DNA of 64,000 bases, taken from assembly GCF_022827545.1 (NCBI RefSeq), contig NZ_CP094669.1, positions 4,829,001-4,893,000 on the forward strand, given 5' to 3'. Positions 8,962 through 19,600 of this stretch are shown here, piece after piece. The notes below the pieces were generated by a model. That model had not been told where the DNA came from and ran no database searches. It was given only the letters and a program-made list of their open reading frames with translations. The translations under genes and the position numbers were made by a program. The stretch's first letter is position 1. Each line of letters starts with the position of its first letter. Source of the stretch: Hymenobacter tibetensis (lineage in GTDB: Bacteria > Bacteroidota > Bacteroidia > Cytophagales > Hymenobacteraceae).

Positions 8962-9429
8962 TTATGCGGAGGCTTGAGCCGTAGTTTCAGTGGATTTCTT
9001 GGCTGAGCTACGACGAGTTTTCGTGGCTTTGCCTTCAGTAGTTGTAGCAGCAACAGCTTCAATAGCTGCTTTGCTCCCAATGCGCTCAACTTTTGCGTCA
9101 ATCACAAGAGTGACGTGGTTGCTACGCTTGCGGATGCGGTGACCACGACCCTGAGGAGCAGGGCGCAGACGCTTCAACTGACGTCCTTCGTCCACGAAAA
9201 TCTCCTTGATATAGAGATTGGCATCCTCGATGCGCTCGTCTTCGTTTTTCTGCTGCCAGTTGGCCAAAGCCGAAAGCAACAGTTTCTCGATACGCTCGGC
9301 ACCTGAGTTGGCTTCGAATTTCAGCAAGCCCAAGGCGCGGGTCACTTTCTGACCACGTACCATGTCGGCTACCAAGCGCATCTTGCGCGGCGAGGTAGGA
9401 ACATTACTTAGTTTAGCTCTTGCTTCCAT
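8962..9429 (-). CDS. rplV: 50S ribosomal protein L22
   Basis: L22 (uL22) extends a beta hairpin into the exit tunnel, where macrolide-resistance changes occur. The core (residues 1 to about 114) shows [20 protein letters not shown] and the hairpin and signature [23 protein letters not shown]. After it comes a tail of about 40 residues rich in Ala, Thr, Lys and Ser, so the protein is 155 residues against about 110 in E. coli. It follows rpsS by 1 base. Confidence 0.96.
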   Translation of the reverse strand: MEARAKLSNVPTSPRKMRLVADMVRGQKVTRALGLLKFEANSGAERIEKLLLSALANWQQKNEDERIEDANLYIKEIFVDEGRQLKRLRPAPQGRGHRIRKRSNHVTLVIDAKVERIGSKAAIEAVAATTTEGKATKTRRSSAKKSTETTAQASA

Positions 9430-9430
9430 C

Positions 9431-9709
9431 TTAGCGTTTGCCTTTATCTTTCTTGGCTACGTGGCCACGGAAGTTGCGCGTTGGAGCGAACTCGCCGAGC
9501 TTATGACCGACCATGTTTTCGGTCACGTATACCGGGATGAATTTATTGCCATTGTGCACCGCGAAGGTGTGGCTAACGAAGTCTGGAGAGATCATCGAGC
9601 GGCGCGACCAAGTCTTGATGACGGCCTTCTTGCCCGACTCTTCCATCGTCGTTACTTTTTTCTCGAGCCGAAAATCAATGTACGGCCCTTTTTTTAGTGA
9701 ACGTGCCAT
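9431..9709 (-). CDS. rpsS: 30S ribosomal protein S19
   Basis: S19 (uS19) forms a complex with S13 in the 30S head and contacts A- and P-site tRNA. The 92 residues begin [19 protein letters not shown]. The family signature is seen as [24 protein letters not shown] near residues 53-76, followed by PTRNFRGH. It lies between rplB (3 bases upstream) and rplV (1 base downstream). Nothing unusual. Confidence 0.97.
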   Translation of the reverse strand: MARSLKKGPYIDFRLEKKVTTMEESGKKAVIKTWSRRSMISPDFVSHTFAVHNGNKFIPVYVTENMVGHKLGEFAPTRNFRGHVAKKDKGKR

Positions 9710-9712
9710 TGG

Positions 9713-10540
9713 TTATTTCTTGCCTTTGCGATTAACGATGAGCTGCTCTGAGTACTTATTCTTGTTGCGGGTCTTCTGACCTTTAGCGAAGATACCGTTA
9801 CGGCTACGTGGGTGACCACCCGACGATTTACCTTCACCACCACCCATTGGGTGGTCAACAGGGTTCATTGCAACACCACGAACGCGCGGACGACGACCTA
9901 ACCAACGGTTACGACCGGCTTTGCCGAGACGTACGTTCATGTGGTCACCATTCGATACGGTACCAACGGTAGCCATGCAGGTTACGAGAACCATGCGCAT
10001 CTCACCAGAAGGCAATTTCAAAGTGGCGTACTTGTCTTCGCGGGCTACAAGCTGAGCATATGTGCCAGCCGAGCGGGCCATTGCTGCACCAGCACCGGGC
10101 ATCAGCTCGATGTTGTGAACAATAGTACCGAGTGGGATTTCGCGGAGTGGCAATGCGTTGCCTACTTCCGGAGCAACACCTGAACCCGATACAACCGTGC
10201 GACCTACTTCAACACCAGCAGGCGCAATGATATAGCGCTTTTCGCCATCGGCGTACTGAAGCAAGGCGATACGAGCCGTGCGGTTTGGATCGTACTCGAT
10301 GGTCTTCACGGTAGCAGGCACGCTGGCCTTGTCACGCTTGAAGTCCACGATACGATACTTTGCTTTGTGTCCACCGCCGATGTAGCGGTTCGACATTTTA
10401 CCAGAGTTGTTGCGGCCACCGGAGTTTTTCATGGGTGCCAACAGCGACTTCTCCGGCGTCGACGTCGTAATCTCGTCGAACGTCGGGGCGATACGGAAGC
10501 GCTGACCCGGTGATGTTGGTCTTAGTTGTTTGAGTGCCAT
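9713..10540 (-). CDS. rplB: 50S ribosomal protein L2
   Basis: L2 (uL2) is needed for subunit joining and peptidyl-transferase activity. The 275 residues include the [20 protein letters not shown] block ([18 protein letters not shown], residues 54-71) and the conserved active-region signature [21 protein letters not shown] near residues 222-242 with its essential histidine. The C-terminal [19 protein letters not shown] is typical. It sits 41 bases after rplW and 3 before rpsS. Confidence 0.97.
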   Translation of the reverse strand: MALKQLRPTSPGQRFRIAPTFDEITTSTPEKSLLAPMKNSGGRNNSGKMSNRYIGGGHKAKYRIVDFKRDKASVPATVKTIEYDPNRTARIALLQYADGEKRYIIAPAGVEVGRTVVSGSGVAPEVGNALPLREIPLGTIVHNIELMPGAGAAMARSAGTYAQLVAREDKYATLKLPSGEMRMVLVTCMATVGTVSNGDHMNVRLGKAGRNRWLGRRPRVRGVAMNPVDHPMGGGEGKSSGGHPRSRNGIFAKGQKTRNKNKYSEQLIVNRKGKK

Positions 10541-10581
10541 TACTCTTGCTTAAGGAATTTTCTTTTGCAGAAAGGCGAAGG

Positions 10582-10869
10582 CTAGATGCCGTTGTAGAAG
10601 TCGATAACGTCGCCTTCTTTCACGGTCACGACGGCTTTCTTGCCGTGGGCGCGACGGCCCGAGATGGACCCACCCTTCGTGAACTTAGATTTGATCTTGC
10701 CGTTCGTACGCATGGTGCTGATGCCAACAACCGTTACGCCGTAGAACTGCTCGATGTCTTTCTTGATCTGAACCTTGTTCGCAGTACGCTCTACTTCGAA
10801 AACGTACTGACCTTTTTCATTCAGGCCCGTGGCCTTCTCGGTCACGATTGGTTTCTTCAGTGTGCTCAT
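10582..10869 (-). CDS. rplW: 50S ribosomal protein L23
   Basis: L23 (uL23) is at the exit tunnel and is the main docking point for trigger factor and SRP. The 95 residues start MSTLKKPIVTEKATGLNEKGQ and contain the ANKVQIKKDIEQFYGVTVVGI block near residues 31-51. Its start overlaps the rplD stop at 10869, which suggests translational coupling. Length matches the family. Confidence 0.96.
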   Translation of the reverse strand: MSTLKKPIVTEKATGLNEKGQYVFEVERTANKVQIKKDIEQFYGVTVVGISTMRTNGKIKSKFTKGGSISGRRAHGKKAVVTVKEGDVIDFYNGI

Positions 10870-11513
10870 TACTCAGCGACGGTATAAAGTTGTTCAAGCG
10901 ACTTCAGGCCGTCCTCTGACAGCAGCAGCGTGTCCGTGTTCAGCAGATCGTGTGTGTTCAGGGCAACGGGCGTAGCCACGGTTACGCGCTGAATGTTACG
11001 AGCCGACAGAACTACGTTCTTGTCTACTTCGCCAGTCACTAGCAACGTTTTCTTGCCGTTGTTCAGCTTGAGGCCGTTTAGGATGCTGAGGAAGTCTTTG
11101 GTCTTAGGAGCCGACAGCGTGATGTTTTCCACGAGGGCTACTTTGCCGTCTTTAGCCAAGCTCGAAAGAGCCGATAGACGAGCAAGACGCTTGGTTTTTT
11201 TGTTGAGCTTGAAGCCGTAGTCACGGGGCTCAGGACCGAATACACGGCCGCCACCGATGAACACTGGCGACTTCATGCTGCCGGCCCGAGCACCACCGGT
11301 GCCTTTTTGCTTCTTCAGCTTCTTGGTAGTACCGTGCACTTCATTGCGCTGCTTCGACTTGTGCGTACCCTGGCGCTGATTGGCCAAGTATTGCTTCACG
11401 TCGAGATACATCACGTGCTCGTTGGGCTCCAAGCCGAATACGGCTTCCGGCAGCGTTACCTTGCGACCGGTGTCTTCACCCTTGATGTTATATACTGACA
11501 GTTCCATCTTCAA
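10869..11513 (-). CDS. rplD: 50S ribosomal protein L4
   Basis: L4 (uL4) is a primary 23S rRNA binder whose loop reaches the exit tunnel; in enterobacteria it also represses its own operon. The 214 residues carry the tunnel-loop block RQGTHKSKQRNEVHGTTKKLKKQKGTGGARAG near residues 47-78 and GPEPRDYGFKLNKK near 93-106. It is 2 bases after rplC and overlaps rplW. Whether it autoregulates through the short rplC leader hairpin cannot be told from sequence. Confidence 0.97.
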   Translation of the reverse strand: MKMELSVYNIKGEDTGRKVTLPEAVFGLEPNEHVMYLDVKQYLANQRQGTHKSKQRNEVHGTTKKLKKQKGTGGARAGSMKSPVFIGGGRVFGPEPRDYGFKLNKKTKRLARLSALSSLAKDGKVALVENITLSAPKTKDFLSILNGLKLNNGKKTLLVTGEVDKNVVLSARNIQRVTVATPVALNTHDLLNTDTLLLSEDGLKSLEQLYTVAE

Positions 11514-11515
11514 GG

Positions 11516-12136
11516 TTATTTTTCCAGGACCACGAAAGAGTTCTTGGCACCGGGAATCGAACCGCTCACCAGGATGAGGTTCTTGTCGGCTACCACGCGC
11601 ATCACCTTCAGGTTCTGCACTTTCACCCGGTCGTTACCCATGCGGCCACCCATGCGCATTCCTTTGAATACGCGCGAAGGCCACGAGCAGGCACCGATAG
11701 AACCAGGGTGACGTAAACGGTTGTGCTGACCGTGGGTCTGGCCGCCTACACCAGCGAAGTTGTAACGCTTAACAACACCTTGAAAGCCTTTGCCTTTCGA
11801 GGTGCCTACTACGTCAACAAATTCACCTTCCTCGAAGAGGGAAGCGTTGATTTCAGCACCAGCAGCATACGTAGACTCTGCATCGAGGCGAAATTCAACT
11901 AATTTTTTCTTGGGGGTAGTACCGGCTTTTGCGAAGTGACCAGCCAATGCTTTGGTGGTGTTCTTTGCTTTTTTCTCGCCGTACCCGAGCTGGATAGCCG
12001 TGTAGCCGTCCTTCTCAGTAGTCTTAACCTGCGTCACTACGCACGGACCCGCTTCGATGAGCGTGCAAGGGATGTTTTTCCCGTCCGGAGTGAAGAGGCT
12101 TGTCATACCGATCTTTTTACCGATGATGCCAGGCAT
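11516..12136 (-). CDS. rplC: 50S ribosomal protein L3
   Basis: L3 (uL3) initiates 50S assembly and reaches toward the peptidyl-transferase centre. The 206 residues begin [15 protein letters not shown]. The signature [22 protein letters not shown] lies near residues 106-127, and the central-extension block [17 protein letters not shown] follows near 132-148; the Q in GQHN is the site methylated by PrmB in other bacteria. It is the first gene of the S10-like run after a 288-base spacer with a terminator, a promoter and a leader hairpin. Confidence 0.97.
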   Translation of the reverse strand: MPGIIGKKIGMTSLFTPDGKNIPCTLIEAGPCVVTQVKTTEKDGYTAIQLGYGEKKAKNTTKALAGHFAKAGTTPKKKLVEFRLDAESTYAAGAEINASLFEEGEFVDVVGTSKGKGFQGVVKRYNFAGVGGQTHGQHNRLRHPGSIGACSWPSRVFKGMRMGGRMGNDRVKVQNLKVMRVVADKNLILVSGSIPGAKNSFVVLEK

Positions 12137-12165
12137 TCTGTTTTTGTTTAGTAAAAGACGCAGAA

Positions 12166-12188
12166 GAAAACGCCTGAGTGGCGTTTTC
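12166..12188 (-). promoter_or_regulatory. Leader hairpin before rplC
   Basis: A 9-bp perfect stem (GAAAACGCC and its complement) with a 5-base loop lies in the probable 5' leader of rplC, 30 bases before the start and after the TAGCTTTG -7 box. It is a candidate site for ribosomal-protein autoregulation, but it may equally be a weak terminator. Confidence 0.45.
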
Positions 12189-12200
12189 GTAATGGGAGTG

Positions 12201-12232
12201 CAAAGCTAGGAAATTGTTACGAGAATTAACAA
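12201..12232 (-). promoter_or_regulatory. Promoter for the rplC-rpsN run
   Basis: On the minus strand the -7 element is TAGCTTTG (12201-12208), a full TAnnTTTG match, with a -33 TTG at 12230-12232 and a 21-base spacer. It lies between the rpsJ terminator and rplC. The expected transcription start is near 12194. Confidence 0.65.
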
Positions 12233-12364
12233 CGTCATTCTTAAATATTTTCACTGTCACGACTTTAGCTCTAAACTTATGCTTTGTCATGAGCCTGTTA
12301 GTGCCAACTAATTGGGTTTTTCCAACCAGCCTTAAGAAGTATTCATTCCCGGCTTGTAAAAGAA

Positions 12365-12398
12365 AATACCCTACCAACTCGAAAGTCAGTAGGGTATT
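12365..12398 (-). terminator. Terminator after rpsJ
   Basis: A 10-bp stem (AATACCCTAC with its complement) is followed on the minus strand by a T-rich stretch TTTTCTTTTA. It lies 27 bases after the rpsJ stop and ends the str-type transcript. Confidence 0.75.
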
Positions 12399-12424
12399 AC
12401 CTAATTAGTCGACAAACTCAGTCC

Positions 12425-12730
12425 TCAGACTTTGATTTCAACGTCAACGCCGCTTGGCAACTCAAGCTTCATCAGTGCATCTACCGTCTTCGACGAAGTC
12501 GAGTAGATGTCAACCAGACGCTTGTATGTGCAGAGCTGGAATTGCTCACGCGACTTCTTGTTCACGTGGGGGGAACGGAGAACAGTGAATTTCTCTTTGT
12601 CGGTCGGCAATGGAATGGGGCCGCTTACGATAGCGCCCGTAGCCTTCACCGCCTTCACAATCTTCTCCGACGATTTGTCCACCAAGTTGTGGTCGTAGGA
12701 TTTGAGTTTGATGCGAATTTTCTGGTTCAT
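12425..12730 (-). CDS. rpsJ: 30S ribosomal protein S10 (NusE)
   Basis: S10 (uS10) is a 30S head protein and, as NusE, couples transcription and translation by binding NusB and NusG. The 101 residues include the signature [30 protein letters not shown] near residues 35-64. It is 20 bases after fusA and is followed by a terminator, so here it belongs to the str-type unit rather than leading the S10 run, a common alternative arrangement. Confidence 0.97.
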   Translation of the reverse strand: MNQKIRIKLKSYDHNLVDKSSEKIVKAVKATGAIVSGPIPLPTDKEKFTVLRSPHVNKKSREQFQLCTYKRLVDIYSTSSKTVDALMKLELPSGVDVEIKV

Positions 12731-12750
12731 GTCTTGTTTGTGAAAGCGGA

Positions 12751-14895
12751 TTAGCGGATAGCGTTACCCTTTTGCTTAGCGATGATGGCGTCAGCCAAGT
12801 TTTGCGGCACCTGATCGTAGTGCGAAAAAGTCAAGGAAGCCGAAGCACGACCTGAAGAAATCGTACGTAGCGAAGTCACATAGCCGAACAATTCCGACAG
12901 TGGAACGTCAGCCTTGATAACCTGAGCACCACCTTTGGTGTCCATGCCTTTCATGATACCGCGACGACGGTTCAAGTCACCCGTTACTGGACCGGTGTAC
13001 TCGTCTGGCGAAACTACTTCTACAGCCATGATAGGCTCGAGCAATTTCGGACCAGCTTTCTTACCTGCCTCACGGAATCCACCGCGAGCTGCGAGTTCGA
13101 ACGACAGAGCGTCCGAGTCAACATCGTGGTAGGAACCAAAGAACAGACGAACACGCATAGCTTCAATTGGGAAGCCTGCCAACGGACCATTCTTCATAGC
13201 TTCTTCGAAGCCTTTCTGAACTGGTGCAATGAATTCGCGAGGGATAACACCACCAGTGATGTCGTTCACAAACTCCAAGCCTGGCTTCTCTGGATCAACC
13301 AGTTTCGGACCGAGTTCGAATACGATGTCACCGAACTTACCACGACCACCAGTCTGCTTCTTGTAAGTCTCACGGTGTTCAACCGTTTTGGTGAGAACTT
13401 CCTTGTAAGCAACCATTGGAGCACCTTGGTTGATTTCCACCTTGAATTCACGACGCATACGGTCGATGATGATTTCGAGGTGAAGCTCACCCATACCTTT
13501 CAGTACAGTCTGGCCTGTCTCAGGGTCAGTCTGTACCACGAGGGTAGGATCTTCTTCCACAAGTTTGGCAATCGCCATACCCATCTTATCAACGTCAGCC
13601 TGAGTTTTAGGCTCAATGGCGTAGCCGATAACAGGCTCAGGGAACGACATCGACTCAAGCACGATGCGCGACTTCTCATCGGTTAGCGTATCACCCGTCT
13701 TGATATCTTTGAAACCCACACCGGCAGCAATATCACCAGCTTGGATCTTGTCGATAGGGTTCTGCTTGTTGGAGTGCATCTGCATCAAACGCGAGATACG
13801 CTCTTTCTTGCCAGTGCGGTTGTTGAACACGTATGAACCAGCATCCAGCACCCCGCTGTAGCAGCGGAAGAAGCACAAACGACCTACGAAAGGGTCAGTA
13901 GCAATCTTAAATGCCAGCGCAGTAAAAGGCTCATCGTTGTCAGGGTGACGCTCGATTTCCTCGCCGCTGTCGGGGTTAGTACCGATGATAGCAGGCATAT
14001 CGAGAGGCGAAGGCAAATAGGCCATTACACCATCAAGCATCGACTGAACACCTTTGTTCTTGAAGGCCGAACCGCACATTACGGGCGAGAACTTCATGTC
14101 GATAACCGCTTTGCGGATAACAACCATCATTTCCTCACGCGTGATGCTGTCTGGATCGTCAAAGAATTTCTCTAGCAGAACTTCGTCGTATTCAGCAACG
14201 CTTTCTACAAGCTTCTGACGCCATTCAGCAACGGTGTCAACCAGATCCTCGGGAACCGGAATCTCATGGTACGATTTGCCTTGCGTGGCATCATCCCATA
14301 CGATAGCCTTGCCAGTCAGCAAGTCAACAACACCTTTGAAGGTATCCTCGGCTCCGATTGGAATTTGCAGAGGCACTGGGTTGGCACCTAGTTTCTCCTT
14401 GATTTCGTTAACGGCTTTGAAAAAGTCAGCACCAGCGCGGTCCATCTTGTTGACGAAGCAAATGCGGGGCACTTTGTACTTGTCAGCCTGACGCCATACA
14501 GTCTCCGACTGCGGCTCTACACCAGATACAGCGCAGAACAAAGCAACGGCACCGTCGAGCACCCGCAGCGAGCGTTCAACTTCTACAGTGAAGTCAACGT
14601 GGCCAGGAGTGTCAATCAGGTTGATTTTATATTGCTTGGTGTCCGCAGTTGGGTCACCTTGCTCGTTGGTAGGATAATTCCAGAATGTAGTAGTAGCAGC
14701 CGACGTGATGGTGATACCACGCTCCTGCTCCTGCTCCATCCAGTCCATCGTGGCAGCACCTTCGTGCACTTCCCCGATTTTGTGGGTCTTACCAGTATAG
14801 TAAAGAATGCGCTCCGAGGTTGTGGTCTTACCGGCGTCGATGTGCGCCATAATCCCAATGTTGCGGAGGTATTGCAGGTCTTTGTTAACAGCCAT
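12751..14895 (-). CDS. fusA: Elongation factor G
   Basis: EF-G is the GTPase that drives translocation and, with RRF, ribosome recycling. The 714 residues show G1 AHIDAGKTT (residues 17-25), the G2/G3 region with [11 protein letters not shown] and DTPGHVDF, and G4 NKMD. Domains II to V follow, with the domain IV block [15 protein letters not shown] and domain [18 protein letters not shown]. It lies between rpsG (about 104 bases of repeat-rich spacer) and rpsJ. A frr gene encoding the recycling partner is at 35019-35582. Confidence 0.98.
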   Translation of the reverse strand: MAVNKDLQYLRNIGIMAHIDAGKTTTSERILYYTGKTHKIGEVHEGAATMDWMEQEQERGITITSAATTTFWNYPTNEQGDPTADTKQYKINLIDTPGHVDFTVEVERSLRVLDGAVALFCAVSGVEPQSETVWRQADKYKVPRICFVNKMDRAGADFFKAVNEIKEKLGANPVPLQIPIGAEDTFKGVVDLLTGKAIVWDDATQGKSYHEIPVPEDLVDTVAEWRQKLVESVAEYDEVLLEKFFDDPDSITREEMMVVIRKAVIDMKFSPVMCGSAFKNKGVQSMLDGVMAYLPSPLDMPAIIGTNPDSGEEIERHPDNDEPFTALAFKIATDPFVGRLCFFRCYSGVLDAGSYVFNNRTGKKERISRLMQMHSNKQNPIDKIQAGDIAAGVGFKDIKTGDTLTDEKSRIVLESMSFPEPVIGYAIEPKTQADVDKMGMAIAKLVEEDPTLVVQTDPETGQTVLKGMGELHLEIIIDRMRREFKVEINQGAPMVAYKEVLTKTVEHRETYKKQTGGRGKFGDIVFELGPKLVDPEKPGLEFVNDITGGVIPREFIAPVQKGFEEAMKNGPLAGFPIEAMRVRLFFGSYHDVDSDALSFELAARGGFREAGKKAGPKLLEPIMAVEVVSPDEYTGPVTGDLNRRRGIMKGMDTKGGAQVIKADVPLSELFGYVTSLRTISSGRASASLTFSHYDQVPQNLADAIIAKQKGNAIR

Positions 14896-14906
14896 GTCTC
14901 TTTATA

Positions 14907-14995
14907 TGAGTGAATGAGAGAATGAGTGAATAAGTGATTGTCGAGTTTGCGGTGTTAACCATAAAACTCAATCACTCATTCACTCAATCACTCAT
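14907..14995. repeat. GAGTGA-type repeat hairpin between rpsG and fusA
   Basis: The spacer holds repeated GAGTGAAT/GAGTGATT units on one side (14907-14940) and their complement CACTCATTCACTCAATCACTC on the other (about 14966-14995), so it can fold into a long imperfect stem. The plus strand ends in a run of seven T. It may act as a processing or attenuation element between rpsG and fusA. Confidence 0.6.
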
Positions 14996-14999
14996 TTTT

Positions 15000-15467
15000 T
15001 TAGAAGCGGAAGTGCGAGAAGGCTTTGTTGGCCTCAGCCATCCGGTGCGTGTCGTCTTTCTTCTTGACAGCAGCACCTTCACCCTTAGCAGCAGCGATAA
15101 TTTCGCCAGCCAGCTTGTCTTTCATGGTTTTCTCACCACGACGACGAGCGTATTGAATCAACCACTTGGCACCTACCGAAATACGACGGTCAGGACGAAC
15201 TTCGATTGGAACTTGGAAGGTAGCACCACCTACGCGGCGGCTCTTTACTTCTACAGTCGGCATTACGTTGTTGAGTGCCTTACGCCACATTTCAACGCCA
15301 CTCTCTTTGGTGCGCTGCTCCACTAGGTCGCAAGCATCATAGAAAATGGTGTAAGCCAGGTTTTTCTTCCCGTCGTACATCATGTAGTTGACGAAACGGG
15401 TTACTAGCGTCTCCTTGTATTTAGGGTCGGGCAGGAGGATGCGCTTCTTTGGTTTTGACTTTCTCAT
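15000..15467 (-). CDS. rpsG: 30S ribosomal protein S7
   Basis: S7 (uS7) initiates assembly of the 30S head and lines the E-site; in enterobacteria it represses the str operon. I start it at [17 protein letters not shown] (15467), giving the standard 155 residues; 20 further upstream residues in frame do not look like S7. The signature block [25 protein letters not shown] is near residues 80-104. It lies between rpsL and fusA. Confidence 0.96.
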   Translation of the reverse strand: MRKSKPKKRILLPDPKYKETLVTRFVNYMMYDGKKNLAYTIFYDACDLVEQRTKESGVEMWRKALNNVMPTVEVKSRRVGGATFQVPIEVRPDRRISVGAKWLIQYARRRGEKTMKDKLAGEIIAAAKGEGAAVKKKDDTHRMAEANKAFSHFRF

Positions 15468-15551
15468 GGGTATAGAAATGAGTTGAGGCAAGGGGAAGTG
15501 GGATAAGAACCATGTGCTATCCAGCACTTCGCCTACCTCACTCGGTTTCGA

Positions 15552-15980
15552 TTACTTCTTCTTAGCTCCTGGTTTGCCGCCTTTGCCTGCTGCTGCGGCT
15601 GGTTGACCTGGCTTCGGACGCTTAGCGCCGTACTTCGAGCGACGCTGGGTACGACCGTTTACACCGGCAGTATCCAGAGCACCACGGATGATGTGGTAAC
15701 GTACACCGGGCAAGTCTTTCACGCGGCCACCACGAATCAGCACGATGCTGTGCTCCTGCAGGTTGTGGCCTTCGCCTGGGATATAGGCGTTGACTTCTTT
15801 GCCATTGGTGAGGCGCACACGAGCTACTTTACGCATAGCCGAGTTCGGCTTCTTAGGCGTGGTGGTGTATACGCGGGTGCAAACGCCACGGCGCTGCGGG
15901 CACGAATCAAGAGCCGGCGACTTCGACTTCGTCGTCAGCTTCTCGCGGCCTTTCCGTACTAACTGATTGATGGTAGGCAT
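15552..15980 (-). CDS. rpsL: 30S ribosomal protein S12
   Basis: S12 (uS12) is at the decoding centre and is the streptomycin target protein. The [16 protein letters not shown] block is present with lysine at position 43 and aspartate at 89 ([13 protein letters not shown]), the wild-type residues, so no resistance change is seen at these sites. After the core there is a C-terminal extension of about 20 residues rich in Pro, Ala, Gly and Lys, making 142 residues. It is the first gene of the str-type unit, 50 bases after a full -33/-7 promoter. Confidence 0.97.
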   Translation of the reverse strand: MPTINQLVRKGREKLTTKSKSPALDSCPQRRGVCTRVYTTTPKKPNSAMRKVARVRLTNGKEVNAYIPGEGHNLQEHSIVLIRGGRVKDLPGVRYHIIRGALDTAGVNGRTQRRSKYGAKRPKPGQPAAAAGKGGKPGAKKK

Positions 15981-16029
15981 TTATTGTGTGTTTTGTCAAG
16001 GAGGGTTCTCTCCCAAAAAATTAGGCTTG

Positions 16030-16061
16030 CAAAGGTATAGAAGTTGGGTTAGAATAGCAAA
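16030..16061 (-). promoter_or_regulatory. Promoter of the rpsL-rpsG-fusA-rpsJ unit
   Basis: Minus strand: -33 TTTG (16058-16061), 20-base spacer, -7 TACCTTTG (16030-16037). Both elements match the Bacteroidota consensus and lie about 50 bases before rpsL. One of the best promoters in the window. Confidence 0.8.
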
Positions 16062-16158
16062 CGTGTTGAAATAGTTAATTTTAGAGAAAGCTACCTCTCT
16101 ATGCTCACTCGTTTTACCAACTCCTTTCCTCTAGAATTCAGCTGTCTATTATCAAAGA

Positions 16159-16188
16159 AAACGCTCCTGAACATGTTCAGGAGCGTTT
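16159..16188 (-). terminator. Terminator after the DUF3467 gene
   Basis: A 30-bp perfect palindrome (AAACGCTCCTGAACA and its complement) lies 26 bases after the DUF3467 stop and is followed on the minus strand by TTTCTTTG. It closes the rpoBC unit just before the str-type promoter. Confidence 0.8.
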
Positions 16189-16213
16189 CAATTATGGAAG
16201 TATTTCGCTGAGG

Positions 16214-16552
16214 TTACGCCTCTCCCATCTTCCCGCCGAATCCCATTGGATAGTTTGGAACATCCTGTTGGGCTTTGATAGGGCCAAACGATTGCTCATA
16301 CCGCTCGATGTTTTCGCCGAGTGCAGCATGCAGCCGCTTCGCGTGTTCAGGCGTGATAACAATGCGCGCCTTCACTTTGGCTTTGGGCAAGCCAGGCATC
16401 AGGCGAATAAAGTCAACTACAAACTCGCTGCTGCTATGCGCAATCATGGCGAGGTTGGCATATTCACCTTCCGCTATTTCTTCAGAAAGCTCGATGTTGA
16501 TGGCATTCGGGTCTTGCGAAGCGTTTGGATCGGGTTGCTGGGGTTGGTTCAT
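16214..16552 (-). CDS. DUF3467 family protein
   Basis: A 112-residue protein of the DUF3467 family, small acidic proteins conserved in Bacteroidota and some other phyla with no established role that I know of. The start is MNQPQQPDPNASQDPN at 16552; upstream in-frame sequence overlaps the rpoC terminator and is ignored. Visible landmarks are LSEEIAEGEYANLAMIAHSS (residues 22-41), FVVDFIRLMPGLPKAKVKARIV and ITPEHAKRLHAALGENI. No signal peptide or membrane segment. It sits directly downstream of rpoC, separated by 109 bases with a hairpin, in the same direction. Confidence 0.85.
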   Translation of the reverse strand: MNQPQQPDPNASQDPNAINIELSEEIAEGEYANLAMIAHSSSEFVVDFIRLMPGLPKAKVKARIVITPEHAKRLHAALGENIERYEQSFGPIKAQQDVPNYPMGFGGKMGEA

Positions 16553-16614
16553 GTGGGGTAGAATAAAGGCCGTGGGTGTACCGGTTGTTTTTATTAAAGC
16601 TGCTAATAAAGAAA

Positions 16615-16642
16615 AAGCCGGCCGAATTACTCCGGCCGGCTT
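16615..16642 (-). terminator. Hairpin between rpoC and the DUF3467 gene
   Basis: A 10-bp GC-rich stem (AAGCCGGCCG with its complement) with an 8-base loop lies 20 bases after the rpoC stop. On the minus strand it is followed by TTTTTCTTTATT, a good intrinsic-terminator tail, so the DUF3467 gene is probably reached by read-through or by its own promoter. Confidence 0.75.
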
Positions 16643-16661
16643 CTCTACATTTAACTCAGGA

Positions 16662-19600
16662 CTAGTCCTGCACCGATTCGCGACGTGAAGCGCGAGCCGA
16701 ACGTTTCGTAGGAGCCACAGTGTCCTCGGCTTTGGCCGACTGTTGAGCTTCCATTTCCTCCTTCGAGCCAACAATCTGGCGAGTGTACTCGCGCAGACCG
16801 GTACCGGCCGGAATGAGGTGACCAACGATTACGTTCTCTTTCAGGCCCAGCAGTTCGTCAGCTTTGCCACGGATGGCAGCTTCCGACAGTACCTTGGTCG
16901 TTTCCTGGAAGGATGCGGCCGAGATGAACGACTGAGTACCCAGCGAAGCCTGCGTGATACCTTGCAAGGTTGGGCGAGATACGGAAGGCTGAGCATCGCG
17001 TACTTCTACCAATTGCAGGTCGCGGCGGCGCAAGCTGGAGTTTTCGTCACGTAGGCGACGGGCACTCACAATCTGGCCAGGCTTCAGGTTCGGCGAATCG
17101 CCGGCGTTGGTAACCACTTTCATGTCGATGATGGTGTCGTTCTCCTCCATGAAGATAATCTTGTCGATTACCTGGTTTTCGAGGAACGACGTGTCACCGG
17201 CATCCAGAATCACAACTTTCTGCATCATCTGGCGAACTACCACCTCGATGTGCTTATCGTTGATTTTCACACCCTGCAAGCGGTATACTTCCTGAATCTC
17301 GTTCACGAGGTATTCCTGCACTGCGCCCGGACCCTGAATGCTCAGGATGTCGGATGGCGTGATGGCCCCGTCGGAGAGCGGCATACCAGCCCGGATGAAG
17401 TCGTTGTCCTGCACGAGGATATGCTTGGACAGCGGCACCATGTACTTCTTCTTGACGCCGTCTTTCGACTCCACGAAGATTTCACGGTTACCACGCTTCA
17501 CAGTACCATACGTTACCACACCGTCGATTTCCGACACAACAGCCGGGTTCGACGGGTTACGTGCTTCGAAAAGCTCCGTTACGCGGGGCAGACCACCAGT
17601 AATGTCGCGGGTTTTGCCTACGGCACGTGGAATCTTGGCAAGGATGTAACCAGCCTTGATTTTCTGACCGTTCTCTACGTTCAAGTGCGAACCTACTGGA
17701 ATGCTGTAACCACGCTGTCCTTCCTCTTCACCTTTTTTACCAGGACGAACGATGATGGATGGGTTCTGGTCCTTGGCCTTCGATTCGATGATCACTTTCT
17801 CACGGTGACCAGTCTGCTCATCCGACTCTTCACGGTAGGTGATACCTTCCGTGATGGCGTCGTATTGAACAGTACCATCGAACTCAGCCAAGATGACGGC
17901 GTTGTAAGGGTCCCAGTTGCAAAGCTCAGCACCCTTCTCCACTTCCTGTCCTTCCTGCACAAGCAGGAACGAGCCGTATGGAACGTGGTTGGAGATAAAC
18001 ACTTTGCCAGTACCCTTCTCAACGATACGTACCTCGCCCGAGCGACCCATCACAACGGTTGCGGTTTCGCCTTCGCCGTTAACAGAGTCCACAGTGCGGA
18101 TATCTTCGAACTCGACAACCCCAGCAAACTTCGCCTTGATGCTAGCTTCTACAGCAATGTTAGAGGCTGTACCGCCTACGTGGAACGTACGCAACGTCAA
18201 CTGGGTACCAGGCTCACCGATAGATTGAGCAGCAATTACTCCAACAGCTTCACCTTTCTGGACCATGCGGCCCGACGACAGGTTACGGCCGTAGCATTTG
18301 GCGCAGATACCACGCTTAGATTCGCAAGTCAGTACCGAACGGATTTCCACCGACTCGATACCAGCGTTATCTATACGACGCGTGATGTCTTCTACGATTT
18401 CCTCACCGGCAGGCAGAATAACTTCGTCTGTCAACGGGTCAACCACATCGTGCACAGCTACACGGCCAAGGATACGCTCTGACAGGGGCTCTACTACATC
18501 TTCGTTATCCTTCAAAGCGAAGGTCTCGATGCCGCGTAGGGTACCACAGTCGTTTTCATTCACGATAACGTCCTGCGATACGTCCACCAGACGACGAGTT
18601 AGATAGCCGGCGTCAGCCGTTTTCAATGCCGTATCGGCAAGACCTTTACGAGCACCGTGGGTCGAGATGAAGTACTCGATAACGTCTAGACCTTCTTTGA
18701 AGTTAGACAGAATCGGGTTTTCAATAATCTCACCTACCGAACCCTGCAACGATTTCTGTGGCTTGGCCATCAGACCCCGCATACCGCCGAGCTGACGAAT
18801 CTGCTCGCGCGAACCGCGGGCACCGGAGTGCATCATCATATAAATCGAGTTGAAGCCCTGGTCCTCTTTCTCAAGACGGCCCATGAGGGTTTCAGTGATT
18901 TGGTTGTTGATGCGGGTCCAGATATCAATAACCTGGTTGTAACGCTCGTTGTCGGTAATCAGACCCATCTGGTAGTTCTGAGTAACGGCCTTCACGTCGT
19001 TCTGCGCTTGCAGAACCAGGGCATCTTTCTCTTTCGGGATGTTGATGTCGCCCAAGCCCATCGACAGACCACCTTTGTAAGCCGACTGGAAACCCAGCGT
19101 CTTGATGTCATCGAGGAACTGTGCGGTGCGAGCCATGCCAGTCCGCTTGAACACCATCGAAATGATTTGCTGAAGCTTTTTCTTAGTCAGCAATTCATCT
19201 ACGAAACCTACTTCCGTTGGTACGAGCTGGTTGAAGAGCACGCGGCCAGCTACGGTCTCAATGACCTTGGTTACGAGGTTGTCGTTTTCGTCGCGAACCA
19301 ACGTGCGCACCTTGATGTAGGCGTGCTTTGACAGCTGGCCTTCATTAAGAGCAATTACAACTTCCTCATCCGAGTAGAACATGCGGCCTTCGCCTTGAAT
19401 GCTCTCGTCAGCGGTGCTGCGCTTGCCTTTAGTTACGTAGTATAGACCCAGAACCATGTCCTGCGACGGTACCGCAATCGGTGCGCCGTTGGCTGGGTTC
19501 AGGATGTTGTGCGACGCCAACATGAGCATGGAGGCTTCCAGAATAGCGGCCGGTCCGAGTGGAACGTGCACAGCCATTTGGTCACCGTCAAAGTCAGCGT

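Noticed and set aside
14907..14995. CRISPR array
   Set aside because: Repeat units are too short and irregular, with no spacers of even size. No CRISPR array was seen anywhere in the window.
17250..18482. 410-codon plus-strand ORF
   Set aside because: It is antisense to rpoC, whose minus-strand reading is fully conserved. The sequence has no recognisable content.
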